This document shows positions 1 to 8,796 of a DNA stretch of 64,000 nt, in pieces. Where the stretch lies: positions 105,310 through 169,309 of the forward strand of contig NZ_MU158692.1 in assembly GCF_015209965.1 (NCBI RefSeq). Direction: 5' to 3'. The DNA is from Sphingobacterium pedocola (GTDB lineage Bacteria > Bacteroidota > Bacteroidia > Sphingobacteriales > Sphingobacteriaceae). Every line of letters starts with the position of its first letter. Within the stretch, counting starts at the first letter, position 1. The notes beneath the pieces are model-generated. The model was given only the letters and a program-made list of their open reading frames with translations, was not told the DNA's origin and made no database searches. The position numbers and the translations under genes are program-made.

Positions 1-2086
1 GAAATCGGAACAGTCCGAACTTACCGGCATCGACGATGGCGTACGATTACAAACAGTCAATGTCGTACTCAAAGAGGAGGCCAGGGAGGGCATTTTTGGT
101 AATTTAGAGGCGTTGTACGGCACCGACAATTTGTATGCAGGAAATCTTTTTGCGGCGAAATTCAACCGAACAGAACGCATTGGGGTAACGGCCAACACCA
201 ACAATATGGGTGCATCGGGTAGGGAAGGTAACCTCCGCATGAATAATCAAATCCAGGGGGAACCTGTCTTCACCTCTGTAGGTGCAAACTATGAAAATCA
301 ATTTTTTGACAGAAAGTTGAATGTAAATGCGAACTATAATTTAAATGATAATAGCAACCGCAATGAAAGAGAGAGCTTCAATAAACAGATCCAGTCGAAT
401 GGAGAAGTAAGAGAAACTACACGTTCTTCTCGATCCATGAGCAACAATCAGTCTCATGGTGTCCGTTCCCAGTTCCGGATACGGATCGACTCCACCCAGA
501 ACATGGAGGTACGTATCAATGCGGGTTTATCCCGGCAAGAAAGTGGAAACAGTTCCAATAACTTTACGCGTGGCGAAGAAGGGAATGACATCAATAGCTT
601 TATTAGTGATCAAAACACAAAAACAAACAGCAACTCAAACGACATTCGCATCAACTATAGAAAACGGTTAAATAAGAAGGGGGCGTCTTTAAATGTACAC
701 GTGAGCAATGATTATTCACAATCCGACTCCGAAAATCGTACCGACGAACAAACTACAACTTTTGTCGACAGTATACAAACAAACATCAACCAAAGACGAT
801 TGGGGGATAATTTTTCGAACAATTTCTCCACTGAGGCTAACTTTGGTAATCGCTTGAGCGAACAGATTAATTATTCATTGGGATATAGCTTTTCGAACTC
901 GAATAGGAAGAATTTCCTTGATGCTTTTGATCTAGACGCCAACGGCTCCCCATCGGACCTCGATCTCAATTATTCGCAGCGCCAACATGATTTTTCGACC
1001 AACCAAGGCATTAATGCAACGATGAACTTTAACCATGAATTGCTTAACATCAATGTGTCGAACAAAACGCTTTATAAAAATCAAAATTTGGAAGACACTT
1101 ACCGCGATGTAGACCTATCGCGAAGTTTCTGGGATAATAGCTTCAATATGGACATCAACTATCGACTTTCTACCAGAAAAAACTTGCGGGTCTCTTATCA
1201 GAATAGCAATACTATTCCTTCTTTCGAGCAGCTACAGCCCACGCAACCCCGACGCAACGAATTATTTATACCGATCGGGAACCCTGACCTGGAAAGAGCA
1301 ACAAACAATAATTTCAGGTTAAATTACAATACGATTAGCCTCCTAAGGGGTACAAATCTTAACCTAAATGGTGATATTGGCTTTGTCGTCAACCCAATTA
1401 TCAACCAGCTACAGATTGACAGGGAAACCAACGTAACAAGAAGCTCATATGTCAACATAAGCGACAGATCGACCTGGCGTGCTAGTGTGAATGGAAATTT
1501 CAACAAGCCTATGTTTAACAAGCAGGTACAGTTTAATATATTCTCGAGCCTTAACTATCAGAATAGTTTCAGCTTTATAGAAAATTCAGAATCTGGGTCA
1601 TTCGAACTTAATAATCTTCAAAACACCAACGGAAACATCGGTGTGGGCTTGAATGAACAAAATTCTAAGGGATTCGATTTTGAGGTGAATGCCCGGATTG
1701 GAGTAAACAACCAGCTTAATAGTTTACGGTCGGATCTGAACTACACCAATATGACAGGCAGCAGCGCTGGCTACATCAAGTATTTTTTCCCATGGAAATT
1801 CCAGGCAACGACCAATGTCAACTATTCGTACGAAGGACCAACTAAGCTCTACCCGCAATCCATACATCAATTTTACGCGAATGTAGAGTTGAGCAAAAAA
1901 CTATTAAAGAACGAAAGCTTGGTCGCTAGCGTTAAAGCATTTGACATCTTCAATACGTTCAACAATGTCAACAGAAGCATTTCTGACACGGATTTCACCG
2001 AATCAAGGCAACTTATATTAACACAATACATACTTGTTGGGTTAAAATGGGATTTTAACAAAAATTTAGGTAAAAAAAATGACTAG
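1..2086 (+). CDS. Outer-membrane TonB-dependent receptor-like beta-barrel protein, 5' truncated by the window edge
   Basis: The reading frame is open from base 2, so the protein starts upstream of the window; an internal ATG-like start at 113 is not the true start. The first residues (KSEQSELTGIDDG) align with residues about 208-220 of the protein at 55758-58547 (EKSEQARFSGFDDG), so an N-terminal carboxypeptidase-like beta-sandwich and plug region are probably missing here. The remainder is rich in Asn, Ser and aromatic residues in alternating patterns typical of a transmembrane beta-barrel, and it ends in a hydrophobic-aromatic strand (LVGLKWDFNKN). The gene overlaps the following GLPGLI gene by 8 bases, which suggests translational coupling. 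Family knowledge: such receptors sit in the outer membrane of Bacteroidota and move ligands with TonB. The ligand cannot be told from the sequence. Confidence 0.88.
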   Translation, partial: KSEQSELTGIDDGVRLQTVNVVLKEEAREGIFGNLEALYGTDNLYAGNLFAAKFNRTERIGVTANTNNMGASGREGNLRMNNQIQGEPVFTSVGANYENQFFDRKLNVNANYNLNDNSNRNERESFNKQIQSNGEVRETTRSSRSMSNNQSHGVRSQFRIRIDSTQNMEVRINAGLSRQESGNSSNNFTRGEEGNDINSFISDQNTKTNSNSNDIRINYRKRLNKKGASLNVHVSNDYSQSDSENRTDEQTTTFVDSIQTNINQRRLGDNFSNNFSTEANFGNRLSEQINYSLGYSFSNSNRKNFLDAFDLDANGSPSDLDLNYSQRQHDFSTNQGINATMNFNHELLNINVSNKTLYKNQNLEDTYRDVDLSRSFWDNSFNMDINYRLSTRKNLRVSYQNSNTIPSFEQLQPTQPRRNELFIPIGNPDLERATNNNFRLNYNTISLLRGTNLNLNGDIGFVVNPIINQLQIDRETNVTRSSYVNISDRSTWRASVNGNFNKPMFNKQVQFNIFSSLNYQNSFSFIENSESGSFELNNLQNTNGNIGVGLNEQNSKGFDFEVNARIGVNNQLNSLRSDLNYTNMTGSSAGYIKYFFPWKFQATTNVNYSYEGPTKLYPQSIHQFYANVELSKKLLKNESLVASVKAFDIFNTFNNVNRSISDTDFTESRQLILTQYILVGLKWDFNKNLGKKND

Positions 2087-2969
2087 GATATTATTCATAC
2101 TACTAGCCTTATTCTTTATATATGATGCAGAGGCACAGTACGCATATTTTGCAACGCAGGGCAAAATATCATTCGAAAAGATTACGTACACCCGAGCACG
2201 GATACGGGACCTAATGGCAAACATGGATGCCGGTAACAACACGGGAAGAAGGCAAGGCGGAGGAGGCATAATGCGCATGGGCGGCAATCTCGACAACATG
2301 CCAGAATCTTCTACGCAATACTTCGAACTTACTTTTGATGAAAAGCAAAGCTTGATGACAGCAGTCGAGCAGGAGAATAACCAAACCGGAGGCGGCCCCT
2401 CAGGAAGAGCAGCGGCAGGGTTCTCCGGCGGAAGGTCGCCAGGCGGTAACCGCGGAGCAGGGGGCGGGATGGGCATGAATGCGCGACGAATGGGAGGAAA
2501 TAACAAAGTACTCTATCAAAACTTAAAGGATCAGACCGCTGAAATACAGGTTGAAATTGATGAAAAGTATGTCCTTAAAGATTCGCTATCCCCCATTACC
2601 TGGCGCTTTACAGACGAATATCGTACCATTGCTGGGTATGAATGTCGTAGGGTGAATGGTGCGACCCCAGATTCACTATATCTCATCGCTTACTACACAG
2701 ACCAGATTCCGGTATCTGCTGGGCCGGCGTTAAGCCATGGCCTTCCCGGAATGATTATGGGCTTGGTAATACCCGAAATGCACATTCACTATTGGGCAAC
2801 GGGTGTAACCTATTCTAACGAGCTGGTTCCGGCGAATTGGAAAGATAAAAAAATAAAAAGTATGCCGCTATCGGAATTTTCGGAGAGCTTCGGCCGCTTT
2901 TTCTCGCGTGGAAGAGAAGATAACAATACCTCGAATAAGCGGTTGATATTAGAACAACTAATATACTAA
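2079..2969 (+). CDS. GLPGLI family secreted protein with Gly/Met-rich insert
   Basis: The 296-residue protein has a signal peptide (hydrophobic residues 4-15, then DAEAQ) and carries the family signature GLPGMI at residues 221-226, followed by the usual hydrophobic strand. This identifies the Bacteroidota GLPGLI family, whose biochemical role is not established. Residues about 50-75 and 105-147 are low-complexity segments rich in Gly, Met, Arg and Asn (for example GGGGIMRMGG and GGGMGMNARRMGG), which are not part of the conserved fold. The ATG overlaps the end of the upstream outer-membrane receptor gene by 8 bases, so the two are probably made together, and the protein is expected to work in the periplasm or outer membrane with that receptor. 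Met-rich loops would fit soft-metal contact, but that is inference. Confidence 0.88.
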   Translation: MTRILFILLALFFIYDAEAQYAYFATQGKISFEKITYTRARIRDLMANMDAGNNTGRRQGGGGIMRMGGNLDNMPESSTQYFELTFDEKQSLMTAVEQENNQTGGGPSGRAAAGFSGGRSPGGNRGAGGGMGMNARRMGGNNKVLYQNLKDQTAEIQVEIDEKYVLKDSLSPITWRFTDEYRTIAGYECRRVNGATPDSLYLIAYYTDQIPVSAGPALSHGLPGMIMGLVIPEMHIHYWATGVTYSNELVPANWKDKKIKSMPLSEFSESFGRFFSRGREDNNTSNKRLILEQLIY

Positions 2970-2989
2970 CGTTGTCCAAACGAGAAAAA

Positions 2990-3015
2990 TGACAGTTTGT
3001 CACAAAAACATGTCA
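2990..3015. promoter_or_regulatory. Inverted repeat TGACA-N3-TGTCA plus extra TGTCA upstream of dnaK
   Basis: Positions 2990-3002 read TGACA GTT TGTCA, a perfect 5-bp inverted repeat, and a further TGTCA lies at 3011-3015. They sit about 115-140 bases before the dnaK start codon, in a region with no gene and no obvious TAnnTTTG promoter box. No CIRCE element (the HrcA operator) is visible. A heat-shock operator or an alternative-sigma promoter element is a reasonable guess from position alone. Confidence 0.4.
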
Positions 3016-3130
3016 TATTTCCGACAATATGGATCCTATTTTCTTGTATAAAGCGGTTTTTACTTCTTGGCATAAGGGTTGTTATATACGAAACAACTAT
3101 TTAAATTAAGTAAAAAACAAAATACAAGAT

Positions 3131-5044
3131 ATGTCAAAAATTATAGGAATCGACTTAGGGACTACCAATTCATGTGTTGCTGTGATGGAAGGTAACGAAC
3201 CGGTAGTTATAGCTAACAACGAAGGTAAACGTACTACACCTTCTATTGTTGCTTTTGTAGATGGTGGCGAGCGAAAAGTTGGTGACCCAGCTAAGCGTCA
3301 AGCTATTACAAATCCACATAAGACCATATATTCCATAAAACGTTTCATGGGGACTTCTTTTAACGAAGCACAAAAAGAACTTTCTCATATTCCTTATAAC
3401 ATTGTTAAAGGTGACAACAACACGCCTCGTGTAGAAATCGACGACCGCAAATACACACCGCAAGAAATATCTGCAATGATACTTCAGAAAATGAAAAAAA
3501 CTGCGGAGGATTATTTAGGTCAAGAGGTGAGTCGTGCAGTAATCACGGTACCGGCGTACTTCAATGATGCACAACGTCAAGCGACTAAAGAAGCGGGCGA
3601 AATTGCAGGTCTTAAAGTAGAACGCATCATCAACGAGCCTACGGCTGCTGCTTTAGCGTATGGTCTTGACAAAGCAAACAAAGACATGAAAATTGTCGTA
3701 TTTGACTGTGGTGGTGGTACACATGATGTATCCGTACTAGAGTTGGGCGACGGCGTATTCGAAGTAAAATCAACTGATGGTGATACTCACCTAGGTGGTG
3801 ATGACTTTGATAATGTAATTATCAACTGGTTAGCTGAAGAATTTTCAAACGAAAATAATGGTTTTGATCTGAAAAAAGATGCAATGGCATTACAACGTCT
3901 GAAGGAAGCTGCTGAGAAAGCAAAAATTGAATTATCAAGTACGTCTTCTACAGAGATAAATCTACCATATATTACAGCTGACGCGACAGGTCCAAAACAC
4001 TTAGTCCGTACATTATCACGTGCTAAATTTGAAAACTTAGCGGCAGATTTAATCAAACGCACGATAGATCCTTGCCGTACAGCATTGAAAAATGCAGGCT
4101 ACAGCACGTCAGATATCGACGAGATCATTTTGGTAGGTGGATCGACCCGTATTCCTGCAATCGTAGATGCAGTTAAAGGATTCTTCGGAAAAGAACCTTC
4201 AAAAGGCGTTAACCCTGATGAAGTCGTTGCGTTAGGTGCTGCCATCCAAGGTGGTGTATTGACAGGTGAAGTAAAAGATGTATTGTTATTAGATGTCACT
4301 CCGCTTTCATTGGGTATCGAGACTATGGGTGGTGTAATGACAAAATTGATCGAAGCGAATACCACTATTCCGACTAAAAAATCGGAAACATTCTCTACGG
4401 CATCAGACAATCAGCCTTCGGTAGAAATTCACGTATTGCAAGGCGAGCGTCCTATGGCTTCTCAAAACCGGACGTTGGGTCGTTTCCAATTGACGGACAT
4501 ACCTCCGGCTCCTCGCGGAATCCCGCAAATTGAGGTTATTTTTGATATCGATGCAAATGGTATTATCAAAGTGTCTGCTAAAGATAAGGCAACTGGCAAA
4601 GAGCAAAATATCCGTATTGAAGCATCTTCTGGCTTATCCGAAGAAGATATCCAAAAAATGAAACAAGAGGCGGAGGCAAATGCAGAAGCTGACCAAAAAA
4701 TTAAAGAAGAAGCAGATAAAATCAATGCTGCCGATGCTTTAATCTTCTCTACAGAGAAACAACTGAAAGAGTACGGTGACAAAATTTCTGCAGAGAAAAA
4801 AGCGCCTATCGATGCAGGCTTAGAAAAGTTGAAAGCAGCTTACGCCGCTAGAAACTTCACTGACATTGATACCGCTTCAGCTGAATTACAAAATGCCTGG
4901 AATGCAGCTTCAGAAGAAATGTACGCAGCTTCTCAAGACGGCTCACAACCACAAGGTGATGCAGGTAAAGCTAACACCGGAGGTGACGCGAACCAAGGTG
5001 GAGCAGATGATGTACAGGATGTAGATTTCGAAGAAGTGAAATAA
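3131..5044 (+). CDS. dnaK: Molecular chaperone DnaK (Hsp70)
   Basis: Full-length Hsp70 of 637 residues. The N-terminal ATPase domain begins with the phosphate-1 motif IGIDLGTTNSCVAV (residues 4-17), contains NEPTAAALAYGLD and ILVGGSTRIP, and is followed by the linker DVLLLDVTPLSLGIE, the substrate-binding beta domain, the helical lid and the conserved acidic end DVDFEEVK. It refolds and holds unfolded proteins with DnaJ and GrpE, neither of which is in this window. The phosphate-2 loop reads DCGGGTHD at residues 192-199, differing from the common DLGGGTFD at two places; the nucleotides (TGT, CAT) are unambiguous. The gene stands alone between its own upstream region and a strong hairpin terminator. 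Confidence 0.98.
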   Translation: MSKIIGIDLGTTNSCVAVMEGNEPVVIANNEGKRTTPSIVAFVDGGERKVGDPAKRQAITNPHKTIYSIKRFMGTSFNEAQKELSHIPYNIVKGDNNTPRVEIDDRKYTPQEISAMILQKMKKTAEDYLGQEVSRAVITVPAYFNDAQRQATKEAGEIAGLKVERIINEPTAAALAYGLDKANKDMKIVVFDCGGGTHDVSVLELGDGVFEVKSTDGDTHLGGDDFDNVIINWLAEEFSNENNGFDLKKDAMALQRLKEAAEKAKIELSSTSSTEINLPYITADATGPKHLVRTLSRAKFENLAADLIKRTIDPCRTALKNAGYSTSDIDEIILVGGSTRIPAIVDAVKGFFGKEPSKGVNPDEVVALGAAIQGGVLTGEVKDVLLLDVTPLSLGIETMGGVMTKLIEANTTIPTKKSETFSTASDNQPSVEIHVLQGERPMASQNRTLGRFQLTDIPPAPRGIPQIEVIFDIDANGIIKVSAKDKATGKEQNIRIEASSGLSEEDIQKMKQEAEANAEADQKIKEEADKINAADALIFSTEKQLKEYGDKISAEKKAPIDAGLEKLKAAYAARNFTDIDTASAELQNAWNAASEEMYAASQDGSQPQGDAGKANTGGDANQGGADDVQDVDFEEVK

Positions 5045-5059
5045 TTCACCTGTTGTTCT

Positions 5060-5108
5060 ATATAAATAATAAGCCCGAAGATTACATCTTCGGGCTTATT
5101 ATTTATAT
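5060..5108. terminator. Strong bidirectional terminator hairpin after dnaK
   Basis: A perfect stem of more than 20 bp: left arm about 5060-5082, 3-base loop TAC at 5083-5085, right arm 5086-5108, with core GCCCGAAGAT/ATCTTCGGGC and AT-rich base. It lies between dnaK and the convergent DUF2459 gene and can serve both strands. Confidence 0.85.
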
Positions 5109-5136
5109 GTTATCGAATACTGACTTTTCGTTTACC

Positions 5137-5811
5137 TTATCGGTAATGCCTTAAAATCCCTTTATCAAAAACGGTCCAAACTCCAGACGGAAGTCCAGCC
5201 CTTTTCAATGCATTATTAGTCCATGTATTACAGGAAAAAAGGAGATTGTATGCTCCTTTAGCTTCGTAAAATGCGTCATCCTGGTTATACTGTGCTGTGG
5301 TCTCAATATATACTGCATTATTTTCGGAATCGCTATCTAAACTCGCTAAAACATAATTTACAAGTAGTTTATATTGATTGGAATCGATCGCTATTTTATA
5401 ACAAAGCGAACTTTCTGTCATATCTTTATAGTACGTAACGTGTAAAGCCGTTTCACCTAGTCCCGAAACGGCAATCAATGCTGTCGAAACTTTCAAGTCC
5501 TTCCATTCGGGAGTTTTGAGATAAAAACCTTTATCACCCCAACCAATAGAAACCCACTGCTGAGCAGTATCTTTACCGCGGGTTTTATCAAATGGAAAAA
5601 TGCTCGACCAGTTCATCAAATCATTTTGCACAGGAAAGACAAGGTCTGTATGTACATCGTTAGAGAGAAGGTAAATGGTTACATCCTTTGATGTGGAAAC
5701 CTTCTTTTTAACAGCTGGAATACGCGACAAAATAAACTCTGCACCAAAATAAATGAAGATTACAAAAAGAAGCCCAGCAACAACATAAGTCAACACGAGT
5801 AGTATTTTCAT
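5137..5811 (-). CDS. TIGR02117/DUF2459 family protein
   Basis: The 224-residue protein has an N-terminal membrane segment (residues about 4-25) followed by a soluble domain with the family's characteristic stretch from YLLSNDVHTDLVFPV to ISIGWGDKGFYL-like residues (here VSIGWGDKGFY) and LHVTYYKD, and near the C-terminus NLLFSCNTWTNNALKRAGL. These mark the DUF2459 family (TIGR02117). The conserved C-N-T-W-T-N motif and an early His-Thr-Asp recall papain-like NlpC/P60-type folds, but no activity has been shown to my knowledge. It is expected to be anchored in the inner membrane facing the periplasm. It converges on dnaK and is followed downstream by that shared terminator. Confidence 0.85.
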   Translation of the reverse strand: MKILLVLTYVVAGLLFVIFIYFGAEFILSRIPAVKKKVSTSKDVTIYLLSNDVHTDLVFPVQNDLMNWSSIFPFDKTRGKDTAQQWVSIGWGDKGFYLKTPEWKDLKVSTALIAVSGLGETALHVTYYKDMTESSLCYKIAIDSNQYKLLVNYVLASLDSDSENNAVYIETTAQYNQDDAFYEAKGAYNLLFSCNTWTNNALKRAGLPSGVWTVFDKGILRHYR

Positions 5812-5889
5812 AAGCTATAAGTCATAAAAAAAAGCTAATCCGAATTTGGAAAAGCCTTTCATCATCATCGTTTTTAAACAGATAATTGC

Positions 5890-6807
5890 TTAAAATAATT
5901 TCTCTGGATAAGTGCCGTTTTCTATTAATCTTGAAATCGATTCCTGTACAATGGGCTTATCTTCCTTATACGTCACACCAAACCACTTGGCAGACGTCGG
6001 TATCACTTTGAAGTCTGCTAAGCCATGTCTTACCATATAATCCGGAACGGAAGGGATAAAGAATTCGGCTTTTAAATTTTCGCTATTCTCTTCCACAAAC
6101 GCAGGGAACATATCCAGTGCAACTTCAAACACCTTTGGCGTAAATCCCCAAAAATTCATAGAGACACGGGAGTCGGCATTAAGATTATATTGAACACCGT
6201 CCTCTTCGTAAACAATTTTTTTATGTTTTGTTGTTTCATCATCTACATAATAAATATTCGTTCGTTCTTTCACAGACGCCATATTGCCCTCAGGAGTCAC
6301 CTCACAAACCCCGCGCGACACGTAACCGTAGTCTGACATCGTGTTACCTACCTTAAAGCCTATTAATGACATGTGGGTATCGGAAACTTCTGTAGTAAGG
6401 AATAGACCCATTTTTTGAAATGCATCCGTACCATAAAAGTCATCCGCGTTAATCACACAAAAAGGTTCATGAATATTATCTTTCGCGCTCATTACAGCGT
6501 GAGCTGTACCCCAAGGCTTTTCGCGTACAATATCTCTATCTACACCAAATTTACGTAAGTCAAAATCCTGAAAAGCGTAATCCACCTCTATTTTACCTTT
6601 CAATTTTTCGTCAAATTTTTCTCGCATTATCGTTTCAAATTCCTTACGGATTAGAAAAACTACTTTGCCAAATCCCGATTTTATGGCGTCATAGATAGAA
6701 TAATCAATAATAGTCTCACCATGAGGACCAAAGCTATCAACTTGTTTCAAAGAACCGTATCTGCTTGCCATTCCTGCAGCAAGTACTAATAAAGTAGGTT
6801 TGCTCAT
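5890..6807 (-). CDS. Nucleotidyltransferase family protein (sugar-1-phosphate nucleotidylyltransferase-like)
   Basis: The 305-residue protein opens with the nucleotide-binding signature LLVLAAGMASRYGSLKQ (about residues 5-21), the G-x-x-S-R form typical of NTP_transferase enzymes that join a sugar phosphate to a nucleoside triphosphate. Further on are IINADDFYG-like residues (VINADDFYGTDAF), the metal-binding Asp pair of the fold, and WGFTPKVFE. It lacks the left-handed beta-helix acyltransferase domain of GlmU. The substrate is unknown; homologues in Bacteroidota are often annotated only as nucleotidyltransferase. The gene has its own promoter of the recurring palindromic type at 6844-6876. 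Confidence 0.85.
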   Translation of the reverse strand: MSKPTLLVLAAGMASRYGSLKQVDSFGPHGETIIDYSIYDAIKSGFGKVVFLIRKEFETIMREKFDEKLKGKIEVDYAFQDFDLRKFGVDRDIVREKPWGTAHAVMSAKDNIHEPFCVINADDFYGTDAFQKMGLFLTTEVSDTHMSLIGFKVGNTMSDYGYVSRGVCEVTPEGNMASVKERTNIYYVDDETTKHKKIVYEEDGVQYNLNADSRVSMNFWGFTPKVFEVALDMFPAFVEENSENLKAEFFIPSVPDYMVRHGLADFKVIPTSAKWFGVTYKEDKPIVQESISRLIENGTYPEKLF

Positions 6808-6843
6808 TATAAATTTATCTTGTTAACTCCTTTACGTATCCTA

Positions 6844-6876
6844 CAAACTTAGATAAAATGCTTTGCATTCGCCAAA
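6844..6876 (-). promoter_or_regulatory. Promoter with AATGC-AAA-GCATT palindrome (copy 1)
   Basis: Read on the minus strand: TTTG (6876-6873), 21 bases, then the -7 box TAAGTTTG (6851-6844). Between them is the palindrome AATGCAAAGCATT (6869-6857). The start codon of the nucleotidyltransferase lies 36 bases downstream. The pattern matches the Bacteroidota TTTG/TAnnTTTG promoter, and the spacer palindrome recurs at 35018-35030 and 37878-37890. Confidence 0.75.
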
Positions 6877-6949
6877 GCTTAATAGAAAAACATTATTCAT
6901 TTTTTATTGCATGAGTGCTCCGCGTTTTATCGATTTATTTTCGATGAGC

Positions 6950-8497
6950 CTATTTCCTTTTAAATATTGAATTTAATATCCCATTGGCAATTTTCCCCAG
7001 CAATTTAGCACCTTCTCGGGCGAGTGTCCGACTAGCTTGTGTTTGAGCTGCCTCCAAAGGTGTTTGCCTGCGTGACCTGGAAGACGTATTGGTTTTAGTT
7101 GTCTTTTCAGCCTCCTCCTGCGCTTTTTCTTCCACACGTTTTGCTTCAGCAGAAGTTTGACGCTCTACTATAATTTCTGACGCTGTACGTCTCTCTACTC
7201 TTTGTTGATATTTCGAATAATATTCGGAATTTCTTACGATAGTGTTATACATCTCCGGATTAGCAGGTCCCATTATCGCCCGCGCTGGAACGAGATGCGT
7301 AGCTACGACTTCTGTGGGAATACCCTTATCATTTAATACCGTAATCAGCGCTTGCCCAGTACCTAGCGAGGTAAGAACTTTATCGATTTCATAAAATTCG
7401 GATGTAGGGTACGTTTTTACGGTTTTACGGAGGTTTTCTGCGTCATTAGGTGTAAAAGCACGCAGTGCATGTTGGATTCTATTACCCAATTGACCTAAAA
7501 CACTCTCAGGAATATCTGTAGCCGCTTGTGTACAAAAGAACACCCCTATCCCTTTGGATCTGATCAACCTCACAATCTGCTCTACCTGCATCAAAAAAGC
7601 TTTAGACGCTCCATTAAACAGCAAATGCGCTTCATCAAAGAAAAACACCAATTTAGGTTTTTCTACATCACCAACCTCCGGCATTTTTTTGAAAAGCTGT
7701 GCTAGAAGGCTCAAGAGGAACGTAGAAAATAATAGGGGTTGATCTTGGATATCTGCTATATTTAAGAGCGTAATCACACCTTTACCGTCTACTTTCCCAA
7801 ATAAATCTTGAATATCAAATTCCCTTTCTCCAAAGATATGCGCGACCCCCTGTTGTTCAATGGCAACTATTTTTCGTAATATCGTCCCTGCGCTAGCCGT
7901 ACTTATCTTCCCATAATCTGCCTTGATCTCCTCTGCTCCCGCGCCTTCAGATAAATATGACAATAATTTCTTGAGGTCATCGAGATCAACCAAAGGTAAT
8001 TTGGTGTCATCTGCATATTTAAACATAGCACTTAATACGCCTGACTGCGTTTCATTAAGATCCAGAATTCTAGCAAGAAGTATTGGTCCGAAATCTTCTA
8101 CTGTAATACGCATAGAAGAACCCAATTTGCCACTAATGGAAAAAATTTCTATGGGAAACGCGGCAGGGATAAACGGAATGCCAACGAGACTACCCCGCTC
8201 CAATAACGCATCGTTTGTATTACCCGGTTCAGCGAGCCCTGATAAATCACCCTTGACGTCTAGCATAAATACCGGCACGCCTGCATCCGAAAGTTGTTCG
8301 GCCATCAGCTGCAAGGTGCGCGTCTTACCAGTACCTGTAGCACCGGCAATAAGACCATGACGGTTCATCATCTTTAATGCCAAATTCACTTTAGCGTCCG
8401 TAATGACTTCTCCCTTAAGTATCCCCGACCCCAGTTGTATAAAAGAACCCTTGGGATTATAAGAGGCATTAATTTTATCGATAAATGGTTGGCTCAT
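6950..8497 (-). CDS. HerA-like / DUF853 family ATPase
   Basis: The 515-residue protein has a Walker A motif GATGTGKT at residues 52-59 and a Walker B motif with FFFDEAHLLF near residue 290, then sensor and arginine-finger-like stretches (IRSKGIGVFFCTQ, LGNRIQHALRAFTP). This is the DUF853 (YjgR-type) branch of the HerA/FtsK ATPase superfamily, thought to act as a hexameric DNA-related motor, although its role is not settled. Residues about 425-490 are a charged, low-complexity linker rich in Glu, Lys and Thr before a short conserved C-terminal helix. No NurA nuclease or defence gene lies beside it, so the context gives no specific job. Confidence 0.9.
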   Translation of the reverse strand: MSQPFIDKINASYNPKGSFIQLGSGILKGEVITDAKVNLALKMMNRHGLIAGATGTGKTRTLQLMAEQLSDAGVPVFMLDVKGDLSGLAEPGNTNDALLERGSLVGIPFIPAAFPIEIFSISGKLGSSMRITVEDFGPILLARILDLNETQSGVLSAMFKYADDTKLPLVDLDDLKKLLSYLSEGAGAEEIKADYGKISTASAGTILRKIVAIEQQGVAHIFGEREFDIQDLFGKVDGKGVITLLNIADIQDQPLLFSTFLLSLLAQLFKKMPEVGDVEKPKLVFFFDEAHLLFNGASKAFLMQVEQIVRLIRSKGIGVFFCTQAATDIPESVLGQLGNRIQHALRAFTPNDAENLRKTVKTYPTSEFYEIDKVLTSLGTGQALITVLNDKGIPTEVVATHLVPARAIMGPANPEMYNTIVRNSEYYSKYQQRVERRTASEIIVERQTSAEAKRVEEKAQEEAEKTTKTNTSSRSRRQTPLEAAQTQASRTLAREGAKLLGKIANGILNSIFKRK

Positions 8498-8743
8498 AGT
8501 ATTATTAATAAAAATTCAACTCTTTAAAAAATACGTTTATTAAACTTCAATAACTTAATTAGGCGGAAACAGTTCAGAATATAATTCGCAATAAACAAAA
8601 GTTTCAGCTATCGAATTTATAAATATTTGGAGAGATTATTGCAATATTTAACAAGACAAGGTTTTCTATATTAACAAATCGTTAATTTATGTAGATTTTA
8701 TAAGAAGTTTTGTAATATTTATACCATATAATTAAAAAAAAGC

Positions 8744-8773
8744 TTGGCTTTCTAACGAATTATTTTATTTTTG
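8744..8773 (+). promoter_or_regulatory. Promoter for the small protein at 8797
   Basis: TTGG at 8744-8747, an 18-base spacer, and a -7 box TATTTTTG at 8766-8773. The start codon follows 23 bases later. The rest of the roughly 300-base gap 8498-8796 is very AT-rich and I see nothing else in it. Confidence 0.6.
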
Positions 8774-8796
8774 TGAAAGTACAATAAAGAAAATAG

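Noticed and set aside
2066..2506. 146-codon minus-strand frame over the GLPGLI gene
   Set aside because: Its Pro-rich product is the antisense of the Gly/Met-rich low-complexity insert; the plus-strand gene has signal peptide and family motif.
7923..8360. 145-codon plus-strand frame inside the HerA/DUF853 gene
   Set aside because: It is the shadow of a well-conserved ATPase domain, with no domain or promoter of its own.
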